Made by a program: the position numbers and the translations under genes | DNA from: JTS-RE37 sp963756115 | GTDB taxonomy: Bacteria; Bacteroidota; Bacteroidia; Flavobacteriales; Flavobacteriaceae | Assembly (NCBI GenBank): GCA_963756115.1 | Contig: CAVWMN010000010.1 | Location: 744,001 to 808,000 of the forward strand | Direction: 5' to 3' | Length of the DNA: 64,000 bases | In this document: one piece after another, positions 44,864 to 52,697 of the stretch | Layout of the letters: each line of letters opens with the position of its first letter | Position numbering within the stretch: the stretch's first letter is position 1 | The notes under the pieces: model-generated | Databases searched by the model: none | What the model was told of the DNA's origin: nothing | Seen by the model: the letters and a program-made list of their open reading frames with translations, nothing else

Positions 44864-45454
44864 CTATTTGCTCATTGCTGTTTCGGCTGCAGGGGGTGGA
44901 ATGGGCAAGGGAACAACGTTATTGACGGGCTTTAAAGTTTTTAAATACGCAAATATGGCATTGATATCTTCATCGGGGAAGTTCCTATACTGTTCCCACG
45001 GCATAGGAGGCAAAAGAGGCCTGTTCCCATCAAGTCCCCTCCATACACCATTTTTAATGGCATTCATAAATTGTTCCTCAGACCACTTACCAATCCCGGT
45101 ATCATCCGGGGTCAGGTTGGCGGAAAATGAAGTACCCCAGGGGCCGACGGCTGCTGTGAAATTCATATTGAACAGCACGTAAGCTTTGGCAGTCTCCGGA
45201 TCATAAGGTGGCAGAACCTCGTTGGAGGGATGCCCCGAAAGCAGCCTTTCCGGATCGGGTTTCGGGCCCTCAGGTGTCATGACCTTAGGGGAGTGGCAAT
45301 CGTTGCAACCGATAGCAGCTACCAGTAACTCTCCTCTTTTTACATTGTCAGCAAGTGTTGCATTGTCCAGATTTTCGATTTTTTTTTCTTTGGGCGAATA
45401 GCATGCCCCGACCATCATGCCGCTTAATAGCAATGGTACCAATAGATTTTTCAT
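44864..45454 (-). CDS. Mono-haem cytochrome c, lipoprotein
   Basis: 196 residues. Lipoprotein signal with Cys18 (MMVGAC). A single haem-c site CNDCH (Cys50, Cys53, His54), and the likely axial methionine in LLPPMPWEQY late in the sequence. The C-terminal DEDINAIFAYLKTLKPV is the usual last helix of class I cytochrome c. It carries electrons in the periplasm at a membrane surface, perhaps to a terminal oxidase or as part of a dehydrogenase chain; no partner is next to it. Monocistronic. Confidence 0.9.
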   Translation of the reverse strand: MKNLLVPLLLSGMMVGACYSPKEKKIENLDNATLADNVKRGELLVAAIGCNDCHSPKVMTPEGPKPDPERLLSGHPSNEVLPPYDPETAKAYVLFNMNFTAAVGPWGTSFSANLTPDDTGIGKWSEEQFMNAIKNGVWRGLDGNRPLLPPMPWEQYRNFPDEDINAIFAYLKTLKPVNNVVPLPIPPPAAETAMSK

Positions 45455-45888
45455 AAACTATATTTTCATACCTGTTAGTGTGCATCCAAATGTAACTTGC
45501 TACCAAACCATCGGGGAAACATTGCCTGTACCAGCACCACCTTATTGCTTTCTAAACAACGGAGCCAGTTTGGCATGAAGCCTTTCCGGTAATTGGCCCT
45601 ACCAGTCTGTGTTCTAAACCCCCCCCGCAACAGGGTTGGTAACACACTCAAAAAAAAATGGGGGAAATGACAGCTACAGAACAGTAGCAGTGCGTCAAAC
45701 AATACGATCTTTTCCAATGTTTTCTTGTACTAGACGGGTTATGGAATTCCCGGTTGTTTTAGTTAATCCTTATTAAAATTATTAAAAATAATGATACCGT
45801 AAAAAAATATTTTAACTTAAAAAAATCTGCCAACCACACTGCAGACATGGTCATAAAATAGCTGTGTCGTTTGGTATGAGAGAAGTGT
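45455..45888. other. Gene-free region between the cytochrome and DegT genes
   Basis: 434 bases. AT-rich between 45720 and 45860. A leftward frame at 45475-45717 has no signal of being a gene. No repeat or terminator noticed, and no clear promoter. It includes a run of eight C (about 45620-45628). Confidence 0.5.
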
Positions 45889-47082
45889 TTATACTATAGA
45901 ATGCAGGGTCGCTAGTATTTTTTGGGCCCGCTGCCTGACTTCCAGTTCGCTCCAGCCCAATTTGATCAGACAGGAAATATTCCGACCAACCCAATGGTCA
46001 GATTGAGAGAAATTAGCCTTCTCAAAATCCTGTAGGCCTTGCTTTATTTCCATCGGTAAAGGCCCGAGGCTTTTTAGTTGCCTGAGATGTTCCCATCGGG
46101 TATGATAGTGCCAGTTGTTGTTGAACCAGTAAAAACAGCCATCTACACCTGCAGCTATTAAAGCTTCATGTGCCTTTTGAGCCAGTTGGGCAGATGGGAG
46201 GTAAAAGCTAAGGAAGGAGTAATTCTCCACCCCGGACTCCGGGACCCGCCTGAATCGGATGGAAGGAAGCGTTTGAAGGGCCTCCCTGATGATCGTATAG
46301 TTCTTCTTTTGGATAGCCAGGAATTCATCGAGTCGGGCAATTTGCACGAGTCCGACGGCAGCATTGAGCTCAGAGATGCGGTAATTGTAGCCCAAAAAAT
46401 GATGCGCTTCGGCTCCCCGGTCCGTACCGATATGGTCATGGCCATGATCTGAATACTGATCCGCATGTGTATAGTATTGTTTATTATTGGTAATAAGGGC
46501 ACCTCCTTCCCCGCAGGTAATGGTTTTGACATAGTCGAATGAAAAACACCCGATATCCCCGTAGGCACCCAGGGGTACCTTGTCATAGGTTCCGCCAATA
46601 GCCTGGCAGGCATCTTCCAGCAGCAGCAGATGCTGTTTGTTGCAGAGGGCTTTCAACGCGCCCAGATCGGCCATAGATCCGCACATGTGTACCGGCATGA
46701 CCACTTTTGTTTTACTGGTAATGGCATTGGCCACCGCTTTTGGATCGAGTGTAAGGGTATCATCCACATCGGCCAGGACAGGGATAGCCCCGAGGGCCAG
46801 AATGGCTTCAAAACTGGCAACAAAGGTGAAGGTGGGAAGGATCACTTCATCCCCCGCCCCTATCCCGGCACTGGCAAGGGCTACGGTAAGGGCTGCGGTT
46901 CCGCTGCTAACCACCTGGGCATATTGAACCTGCATGCGAACGGCGAGCGCCTTTTCCAGATCAGCGGCTTTCCAATGGCCTTGCCGCATCCCATCGAACC
47001 CGTATCGCATGAGGACCCCCGTATCGAGGACCTGTTGGATCCCGGCCCTTTCCTTATCACCAAAAAGTTCAAATCCCGGCAT
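45889..47082 (-). CDS. DegT/DnrJ/EryC1/StrS family aminotransferase
   Basis: 397 residues, fold-type I PLP enzyme. Schiff-base Lys186 in SFDYVKTITCGEGGALIT, ring-binding Asp157 in LLLEDACQA, and VVSSGTAALTVAL (about 57-69). The family transaminates keto-sugars, usually nucleotide-linked ones in surface polysaccharide or antibiotic sugar pathways, and works as a dimer. No sugar-pathway genes flank it, so the substrate is unknown; the neighbours (nitroreductase, TauE) do not help. It ends 80 or so bases from the upstream nitroreductase gene in the same direction. Confidence 0.88.
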   Translation of the reverse strand: MPGFELFGDKERAGIQQVLDTGVLMRYGFDGMRQGHWKAADLEKALAVRMQVQYAQVVSSGTAALTVALASAGIGAGDEVILPTFTFVASFEAILALGAIPVLADVDDTLTLDPKAVANAITSKTKVVMPVHMCGSMADLGALKALCNKQHLLLLEDACQAIGGTYDKVPLGAYGDIGCFSFDYVKTITCGEGGALITNNKQYYTHADQYSDHGHDHIGTDRGAEAHHFLGYNYRISELNAAVGLVQIARLDEFLAIQKKNYTIIREALQTLPSIRFRRVPESGVENYSFLSFYLPSAQLAQKAHEALIAAGVDGCFYWFNNNWHYHTRWEHLRQLKSLGPLPMEIKQGLQDFEKANFSQSDHWVGRNISCLIKLGWSELEVRQRAQKILATLHSIV

Positions 47083-47166
47083 ATTGTATTTCAGATTAAG
47101 TTATGGTGGATTAATGGGTCCGACCGTTCCCAGATACCTTCCCGCATTGCAGCCAACCAGTCGGGT

Positions 47167-47802
47167 TCAGGTTATATCAATAACGCTTTCGTCCAGATGG
47201 CGCCTTACTTTTTTAAAGCCTGAGAACATATCATCTGCTGCCCGGTATCCCACAGGCAGTACCAGGACGGAAGTGAGGCCCATTTTATCAAGTTCCAGCA
47301 AAGAATCATACCCTTCCGCAGAAAAACCTTCCATAGGACAGGAATCGATCTTTTCCACAGCACAGATCGTCAGGAGGTTCCCCAGCGCCAGGTAAGCCTG
47401 CCGGGTGGCCCAGGCTTTGATCTCAGCAGATTCCATCTGGGTGAAATCCTGTTCCATAGCTACCTTATAGGGTTCCAGGATGGCATCGCTGGTGCCACGG
47501 ATTTTTTGCACACGGTTAAAATAATCAGCGATATAGCCCCGGTCTATTTTGGTCTCAATACAAAGAACAAGCACATGGGAGGCCTGTGCCACCTGTCGTT
47601 GGTGATAGGAAAAACGCACCAGTTGCTCCTGGATTGTTTTGTTGTGTACCACCACCATCTTAATGGGCTGGAGGCCGTAGGAGGTAGCGGTAAGGTTAAA
47701 GGCATGTTTGAGTTTCAGCAGTTGTTTGTCTGGCACTGATTTATCCGGATCAAATTTTTTGACCGCGTACCGCCATTCAAGCCGTTTGATAATATCCTTC
47801 AT
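47167..47802 (-). CDS. Nitroreductase family flavoprotein
   Basis: 211 residues if begun at ATG 47802 (MKDIIKRLEWRYAVKKFD); an ATG two codons earlier is equally possible. RYAVKKFDPDKSV is the FMN-binding start of the family, AWATRQAYLALGNLL and SCPMEGFSAEGYD are the later NfsB/RutE-type blocks. It reduces nitro or quinone compounds with NAD(P)H, with FMN bound at the dimer face. It lies at the end of the TauE gene with no gap and is followed by DegT in the same direction. Confidence 0.9.
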   Translation of the reverse strand: MKDIIKRLEWRYAVKKFDPDKSVPDKQLLKLKHAFNLTATSYGLQPIKMVVVHNKTIQEQLVRFSYHQRQVAQASHVLVLCIETKIDRGYIADYFNRVQKIRGTSDAILEPYKVAMEQDFTQMESAEIKAWATRQAYLALGNLLTICAVEKIDSCPMEGFSAEGYDSLLELDKMGLTSVLVLPVGYRAADDMFSGFKKVRRHLDESVIDIT

Positions 47803-47808
47803 AAGCAA

Positions 47809-48564
47809 CTAGTTAAAAAACCATAATCTCACAGCCATGACTACTACCATGATGACCAGGAAGGTTTTGATAAAACCTTCACCCTTATCGACCGATACCC
47901 GGCTGGCGAACCACGCCCCGGAGCCATTTCCGATTGCCAGTATCAGCCCTATTTTCCAGATGACCTTTTCATGGAACACGAACACTGCGAGTGCTGCAAG
48001 GGTATAGATAAAAACCACCGCCACTTTGGTCGCATTTACCCGGACCAGGTTCATTTTGTGCACATAATGTAAAAAAAACATCATAATAAAACCCAATCCG
48101 GCATTTATAAATCCACCATAGATACCAAAGAAAAAAAATGCAATAATCCCGATCCACAGGTATTTGCCTGTTACCCGCTCTTCAAGGTCTTTCAGGCTAA
48201 CCTTGGGTTTAAATATAATAATGAGCACCACGGCCAGCATGATCACCGCCAGGATCTTGTTAAAGGTTTCCCCCTGGATGTCTACTGCGATATAGGCACC
48301 AATTAGGGCCCCGAGCATGGCGGAAATCCCCAGATAGATATTAAAGGGAAAGGTGCTTACCCCTTTGCTTTTAAATCCGGCTGTAGCCAGGGAGGTCTGG
48401 ATCACAATTGCCACCCTGTTGGTCCCGTTGGCTACACTGGAGGGCAGGCCCAGGAAGATCAATACCGGGAGGGAGATCAGGGAGCCACCACCAGCTACAG
48501 TATTCACAAACCCCACGGCAAACCCGACAACTACCAGCAGCGGGTAATGGTACCATTCTTCCAT
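47809..48564 (-). CDS. TauE/SafE family anion (sulfite/sulfonate) exporter
   Basis: 251 residues from the ATG at 48564 (MEEWYHYPLLVVVGFAVGFVNT); an ATG at 48609 adds 15 polar residues and is less likely. About eight membrane helices in two similar halves. AVGFVNTVAGGGSLISLPVL is the characteristic first-repeat block, and GFINAGLGFIMMFFL the second. TauE proteins move sulfite or other sulfur anions. A YeeE pair and sulfide oxidoreductase lie upstream in the same direction, so it may complete a sulfur-handling group, although 390 bases separate them. Confidence 0.88.
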   Translation of the reverse strand: MEEWYHYPLLVVVGFAVGFVNTVAGGGSLISLPVLIFLGLPSSVANGTNRVAIVIQTSLATAGFKSKGVSTFPFNIYLGISAMLGALIGAYIAVDIQGETFNKILAVIMLAVVLIIIFKPKVSLKDLEERVTGKYLWIGIIAFFFFGIYGGFINAGLGFIMMFFLHYVHKMNLVRVNATKVAVVFIYTLAALAVFVFHEKVIWKIGLILAIGNGSGAWFASRVSVDKGEGFIKTFLVIMVVVMAVRLWFFN

Positions 48565-48953
48565 TGGGTAAAAATAGCAGGTATAATTAGAATAATGACA
48601 TATTCTCAAGTGGAATGATGCAGTAACCGGGATTGGCCAGGCCCCTCGAACGTCGGGCGGTAGTCCACGGTATGTAATTCAGGTTTTAATTTTTTGTCAG
48701 GTTCTTGAAGCATCTTCGTTGATTTAATACCAAATTCTCCGACTCTCAAAACATAGGTAGATTTCATCACTGAGTTGGCACAATCAACTTGGGAACTGTA
48801 AATATAAATGACCAGAAAAAGTGTCGATTCGGGGAAAATTAAAAGTTATAGATTTTGAATATTAAAATGAGGTAGCGATCCGCCGGGTTTCTATGCTATA
48901 TCGGAAAAGGGTATCGACGTATGCATTGGTAATAATAGCTAAGGTTTTTTTAA
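48565..48953. other. Intergenic region between yeeE-like and tauE-like genes
   Basis: About 390 bases with the doubtful 53-codon frame above. Otherwise AT-rich and no clear repeat or terminator. Confidence 0.5.
48606..48767 (-). CDS. Small open frame of uncertain status
   Basis: 53 codons starting at ATG 48767 (MKSTYVLRVGEFGIKST) and ending with the stop at 48606, 42 bases before the tauE start in the same direction. The frame is open further upstream too. Charged residues look protein-like (LQEPDKKLKPELHTVDYRP), but there is no good ribosome site and no family I know. It could be a small gene or a decayed fragment. Confidence 0.2.
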   Translation of the reverse strand: MKSTYVLRVGEFGIKSTKMLQEPDKKLKPELHTVDYRPTFEGPGQSRLLHHST

Positions 48954-49367
48954 TCAATGTGGAAGTTTATTTCTTAACAAACCATACAGGAAGGTACCTA
49001 AAACAGAAGCAAGTATTACAACCAGGATCGGAACATATCCGGCCCCAATCAAAGTAAACATGGGACCTGGACATGCCCCGGCCAATGCCCAACCCAGTCC
49101 GAATACAATTCCCCCGAACATATACCGGCTAAAGCCAAGTTCCTTTGGATTGAATATTATTTTTTTGCCATAAAAGGATTTGATATCCAGTCTTTTTATT
49201 AGTTGTACCATGATAATACCAATTATCAGGGCAGAGCCAATTATCCCGTACATGTGGAACGATCCAAAATTGAACATTTCGTAAATACGAAACCATGAGG
49301 CGGCTTCGGACTTAAACATCGTAATTCCAAAAAGGATGCCAATCAATAGATATGATATTGTTCTCAT
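48954..49367 (-). CDS. YeeE/YedE family (DUF6691-like) sulfur transporter subunit
   Basis: 137 residues with four membrane helices. The signature GIVFGLGWALAGACPGPMF (about residues 88-107) carries the cysteine of the YeeE/YedE group. Members move thiosulfate or selenium/sulfur species through the membrane by cysteine relay. It is the short half of a tandem pair (4 bases from the previous gene), as found in many sulfur gene clusters. Confidence 0.85.
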   Translation of the reverse strand: MRTISYLLIGILFGITMFKSEAASWFRIYEMFNFGSFHMYGIIGSALIIGIIMVQLIKRLDIKSFYGKKIIFNPKELGFSRYMFGGIVFGLGWALAGACPGPMFTLIGAGYVPILVVILASVLGTFLYGLLRNKLPH

Positions 49368-49371
49368 TTTA

Positions 49372-49929
49372 TTAAAATATCAGGGGGAATATCAGGTGTA
49401 TCATGGCCAAACCTCCAATAAAGAAGCCAATTACGGCAATGAAGGAAGGTAATTGCAGATCGCTCAGTCCTGAAATGGCGTGACCCGAAGTACAACCGCC
49501 TGCATACCGAGCACCAAAACCTACCAGCAGACCTCCCATTGCCAAAATTATCAGGCTCTTAATATCCGTCAGGGTACTCAAACTGAACAATTCATCTGGC
49601 AAATATGCATGACCGGCACTGTTGAAACCCAGCGTCTGCAGGTCGCTGATCGTCTCCGGATCAATGGCTACAGCGGTATCATCCGAAAGAAACTGGGACC
49701 CGATAAAGCCTCCAATAACAGCACCTATCACAACAATAAGGTTCCAACGCTGTGCTTTCCAGTCAAATTTAAAAAAGTCTGCCTTGCTTCCCGCACCGCA
49801 GATGGTGCACAAGGTTCGCAAATTTGCGGACATGCCAAAGTTTTTTCCTGCCATAAGCAGTAAAAACATGATCAGGGCGATCATAGGGCCTGCTATATAC
49901 CAGGGCCAGGGTTCATATATCCAGTTCAT
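49372..49929 (-). CDS. YeeE/YedE family sulfur transporter subunit
   Basis: 185 residues with about five membrane helices. It has the pair GARYAGGCTSGHAISGLSDL (about 140-159), the YeeE cysteine block, and LCTICGAG (about 38-45). With the next gene it forms a two-part transporter. Upstream by 113 bases is the sulfide:quinone oxidoreductase gene in the same direction, giving a plausible route: sulfide oxidised at the membrane and the sulfur product passed on or taken up. Confidence 0.88.
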   Translation of the reverse strand: MNWIYEPWPWYIAGPMIALIMFLLLMAGKNFGMSANLRTLCTICGAGSKADFFKFDWKAQRWNLIVVIGAVIGGFIGSQFLSDDTAVAIDPETISDLQTLGFNSAGHAYLPDELFSLSTLTDIKSLIILAMGGLLVGFGARYAGGCTSGHAISGLSDLQLPSFIAVIGFFIGGLAMIHLIFPLIF

Positions 49930-50042
49930 AAGAAAATTTAGTGTTGCAAATAAAGGTCCTACAATGGAAAGTCAGTTATCCTTGTTACATTGAAAAATAA
50001 AAAAGTTCTACTATTCATCTTTCCATTGAATAGGGCGAATTT

Positions 50043-51287
50043 TCAAATGTCAATTCCTTTCATCATCTTATTCCAGTACAGATACGGTAATCCATATTTC
50101 TTGAGTATCCAGAGCTTCCAGGATTCTTTTGAACTATCAAAAACCAGCATTTGTTTTAATTTTGGATCGGGGGTAAAATTGTTTTTATAATCAAATTCTG
50201 CCAACACCATTTTACCATAATCCGTAACCAACGGGCATGATGAATATCCGTTATATGCTTGGGTACCCATATGGTTATGTTGAATCAACAAGTCGATATT
50301 ATCCACTACAATAGGCACCTGTTTACGGATGGCGGCACCTGTTTTAGCGGTAGGCAGGGCGGCAACATCACCCAAGCCGAAAATGTTGGGAAACCTGTTA
50401 TGCTGCATAGAATAGTGATCCACATCCAACCATCCCGTATCATTTGCCAATGCCGAATTCCTTATGAATGCAGGGGCTACGGAGGGCGGGGCAGTATGCA
50501 TCATATCGTAGTGTATACCCGTCAGGTCGCCATCTTTTTCAATTTTTATGTCCTTATGATTGTATTCTTTCTCATGGTCGGCAAAACTATACCAAGCTAT
50601 TTGATTTGGACCATCCACTTTTTTCAGCTGGTATCCAAACCGCAAATTGATGTCTTTTCTGTCAACTACTTCCATTAAAGTTTTCGCGATCGCCTTTATC
50701 CCAAAAATAATGGTACCCCCCGTGGCAAAAACGATATTCGTTTTATTCTTCACACCACTTTTCCTAAAGTAGCTTTCGGCCAGATACATTATTTTTTGAG
50801 GAGCTCCACCGCATTTTATGGGGGTGGTGGGTTGGGTAAACAATGCGGTGCCGCCCTTAAAATTTTTAAGTACGTTTAATGTATGCCTGGGGTCGGTATA
50901 ATTACTGCATACCACTCCTTTGTCCATGGCTTCACTCAGCCCTGGAACCAGACTGTAATCATAAACAAGTCCGGGAGCTACCACCAGGTAATCATAGGTA
51001 AGGTCACCTTCCGTTTCGGTATGCACCGTATTATTTTCAGGATCAAACCCTGTGGCCTTGTCCTGTATCCATTTGACACCACGAGGTATTACAGAAGCCA
51101 TAGGCCTTGCTGTTTTATCATAATCATAGGTACCGGCCCCTACCAATGTCCAGGCAGGTTGGTAATAGTGTGTGCCGGCGGGTTCGATGATGGCAATGTC
51201 CTTGATCTTTTTTTGCCGTGTCAATTGTGCAGCAACCATGATTCCGGCAGTTCCGCCTCCGATGATAAGAATTTGATGGTGTTTCAT
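50043..51287 (-). CDS. sqr: Sulfide:quinone oxidoreductase, mitochondrial SQOR-like
   Basis: 414 residues from ATG 51287 (MKHHQILIIGGGTAG); the upstream ATG at 51326 has no family match. FAD loop GGGTAG (residues 9-14). The two redox cysteines are Cys159 in TPIKCGGAPQKIMYLAE and Cys351 in GYSSCPLVTDYGK, blocks that I recall being nearly identical in the human enzyme. LDVDHYSMQHNRFPNIFGLGD is the late FAD-contact segment. Human-type SQRs oxidise H2S and pass the sulfane sulfur to an acceptor such as glutathione or sulfite, and electrons to the quinone pool. YeeE pair downstream. Promoter element at 51313-51320. Confidence 0.92.
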   Translation of the reverse strand: MKHHQILIIGGGTAGIMVAAQLTRQKKIKDIAIIEPAGTHYYQPAWTLVGAGTYDYDKTARPMASVIPRGVKWIQDKATGFDPENNTVHTETEGDLTYDYLVVAPGLVYDYSLVPGLSEAMDKGVVCSNYTDPRHTLNVLKNFKGGTALFTQPTTPIKCGGAPQKIMYLAESYFRKSGVKNKTNIVFATGGTIIFGIKAIAKTLMEVVDRKDINLRFGYQLKKVDGPNQIAWYSFADHEKEYNHKDIKIEKDGDLTGIHYDMMHTAPPSVAPAFIRNSALANDTGWLDVDHYSMQHNRFPNIFGLGDVAALPTAKTGAAIRKQVPIVVDNIDLLIQHNHMGTQAYNGYSSCPLVTDYGKMVLAEFDYKNNFTPDPKLKQMLVFDSSKESWKLWILKKYGLPYLYWNKMMKGIDI

Positions 51288-51312
51288 GTAAGTCCTGGTT
51301 TTATCTATACAC

Positions 51313-51320
51313 CAAAAATA
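51313..51320 (-). promoter_or_regulatory. -7 element for the sulfide oxidation genes
   Basis: Minus-strand TATTTTTG matches TAnnTTTG exactly, 25 bases upstream of the sqr ATG. No clear -33 element. Confidence 0.45.
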
Positions 51321-51473
51321 GCCCATATATTATGGTTTTCCCGTAACATTGGTTACACAAGGAAAGGTAATCCATGACGATCGGGCCGCCAACAAGGTTT
51401 CCTGCATCCCAGTCGGGCGGACTGCTGTAAAGCATGATGAAGCTTAATACTTTTGTAGGGACTGATTCAGAAA

Positions 51474-51549
51474 GGGGTTCGAAACCCCTCCCCTTGTCAA
51501 GTTAACCCCGCCGGATGCAGTTAACAAGCAGTATAGCAGGGAAAGGGAT
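51474..51549 (+). repeat. Palindromic element, copy 1 (A type)
   Basis: Hairpin GGGGTTCGAAACCCC, then TCCCCTTGTCAAGTTAAC, then GTTAACAAGCAG and GGGAAAGGGA. First of nine copies. Confidence 0.85.
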
Positions 51550-51615
51550 GGACTCTTTAAATAGTCTAGGTAAGGTCCTGTGATAACAGATTATTTTTTT
51601 TGCAGGTTCTCAGAT

Positions 51616-51692
51616 GGGGCTTCCAAAACCCTCCCCATTTTAATTTAACCCCGCAGACTGAAATATCCCAGCAGTGTTGCAGGAAATGGGAA
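51616..51692 (+). repeat. Palindromic element, copy 2 (B type)
   Basis: Starts GGGGCTTCCAAAACCC, then TCCCCATTTTAATTTAAC, with GCAGTGTTGCAGG and an end GAAATGGGA. More diverged than the A type. Confidence 0.75.
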
Positions 51693-51854
51693 TTGCCAAT
51701 CCATAATCTGCAGGGTAAGGTATATAGCTGGGTTATGTGATATTCAAACAGGATATGTTCACCACAGCATCCAAATGGGGGATCATCCCAGGTGGCTCCT
51801 GCATGGAAAAACCAGGATCGGAAGATGAATTTTTAAAGCGCAAAAGTTCTGACA

Positions 51855-51930
51855 GGGGTTCGAAACCCCTCCCCTTGTCAAGTTAACCCCGTCGGATGCA
51901 GTTAACAAGCAGTATAGCAGGGAAAGGGAT
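51855..51930 (+). repeat. Palindromic element, copy 3 (A type)
   Basis: Almost the same as copy 1; differs by a single base in CCCCGTCGG (copy 1 CCCCGCCGG). Confidence 0.85.
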
Positions 51931-51995
51931 GGGCTCTTTAAATAGTCTAGGTAAGGTCCTGTGATAACAGATTATATTTTAGCAGGTTCTCAGAT

Positions 51996-52072
51996 GGGGC
52001 TTCCAAAACCCTCCCCATTTTAATTTAACCCCGCAGACTGAAATATCCCAGCAGTGTTGCAGGAAATGGGAA
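51996..52072 (+). repeat. Palindromic element, copy 4 (B type)
   Basis: Same sequence as copy 2 through the element. Confidence 0.75.
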
Positions 52073-52234
52073 TGGCCAATCCATAATCTGCAGGGTAAGG
52101 TATATAGCTGGGTTATGTGATATTCAAACAGGATATGTTCACCACAGCATCCAAATGGGGGATCATCCCAGGTGGCTCCTGCATGGAAAAACCAGGATCG
52201 GAAGATGAAATTTTAGAGCGCAAAAGTTCTGACA

Positions 52235-52310
52235 GGGGTTCGAAACCCCTCCCCTTGTCAAGTTAACCCCGCCGGATGCAGTTAACAAGCAGTATAGCAG
52301 GGAAAGGGAT
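52235..52310 (+). repeat. Palindromic element, copy 5 (A type)
   Basis: Identical to copy 1 over its length; marks the end of the left array. Confidence 0.85.
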
Positions 52311-52697
52311 GCATTCCTTAAACTTCTGGCATCCGTGCCAGCAATGTTACGTGGAAGTTTAATTATGTGATTTATAAGGAAAAGTGGATAGAATCAGCTT
52401 CCACTGGTTACATTAATGCTTATTGCCGCAAATGGCGGGCACAGCTGCTCCGTTGAATCGTAAAGACTTGCTTGTGAACCTAAATCACACTAAAAAGTCC
52501 CAACGGTTACTTACCCCGGGGGGGTATCGTTTTTTTCGACCCTAAGTGTCGGGCTTCAGGAATTAAACCTGAGGAATATGCATTTTTCAAATTGCTCTGG
52601 TTATCAATTACTTGCAATGCTGTTATAATTTAATTTTAGTATCTTTAATTGTACCCTCTTCTCCCAAACAAGGAATACCAAAATATTACTTTGTATC

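Larger units (their letters stand above)
51474..52310. repeat. Tandem array: two 380-bp units plus the start of a third
   Basis: Unit starts at 51474, 51855 and 52235 (spacing 381 and 380). The first two are nearly identical throughout, differing at only a few positions, and the third contains only the first 76 bases. Each full unit carries one A-type element (GGGGTTCGAAACCCC start) and one B-type element (GGGGCTTCCAAAACCC start) 141-142 bases apart. Near-identity means the duplication is recent or kept uniform. Confidence 0.95.
51288..52697. other. 1.4-kb gene-free region built of repeats
   Basis: Apart from the sqr promoter, the region consists of a ~380-bp tandem duplication (51474-52310) containing five copies of the palindromic element described below. 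From 52320 to 52697 there is ordinary AT-rich DNA that should include the promoter of the HTH-TPR regulator gene. Confidence 0.75.

Noticed and set aside
45475..45717. A leftward 80-codon frame upstream of the cytochrome c gene.
   Set aside because: No recognisable motif, Cys- and Trp-rich composition unlike other genes, and it runs through a poly-C tract.
51470..51490. The A-type hairpin AGGGGTTCGAAACCCCT looks exactly like a tRNA T-arm (5-bp stem, TTCGAAA loop).
   Set aside because: No acceptor, D or anticodon arms at the right distance upstream, and other copies of the same element (GGGGCTCTATGCCCC) lack the TTCGA loop. It is a variant of a repeat and not a tRNA gene.
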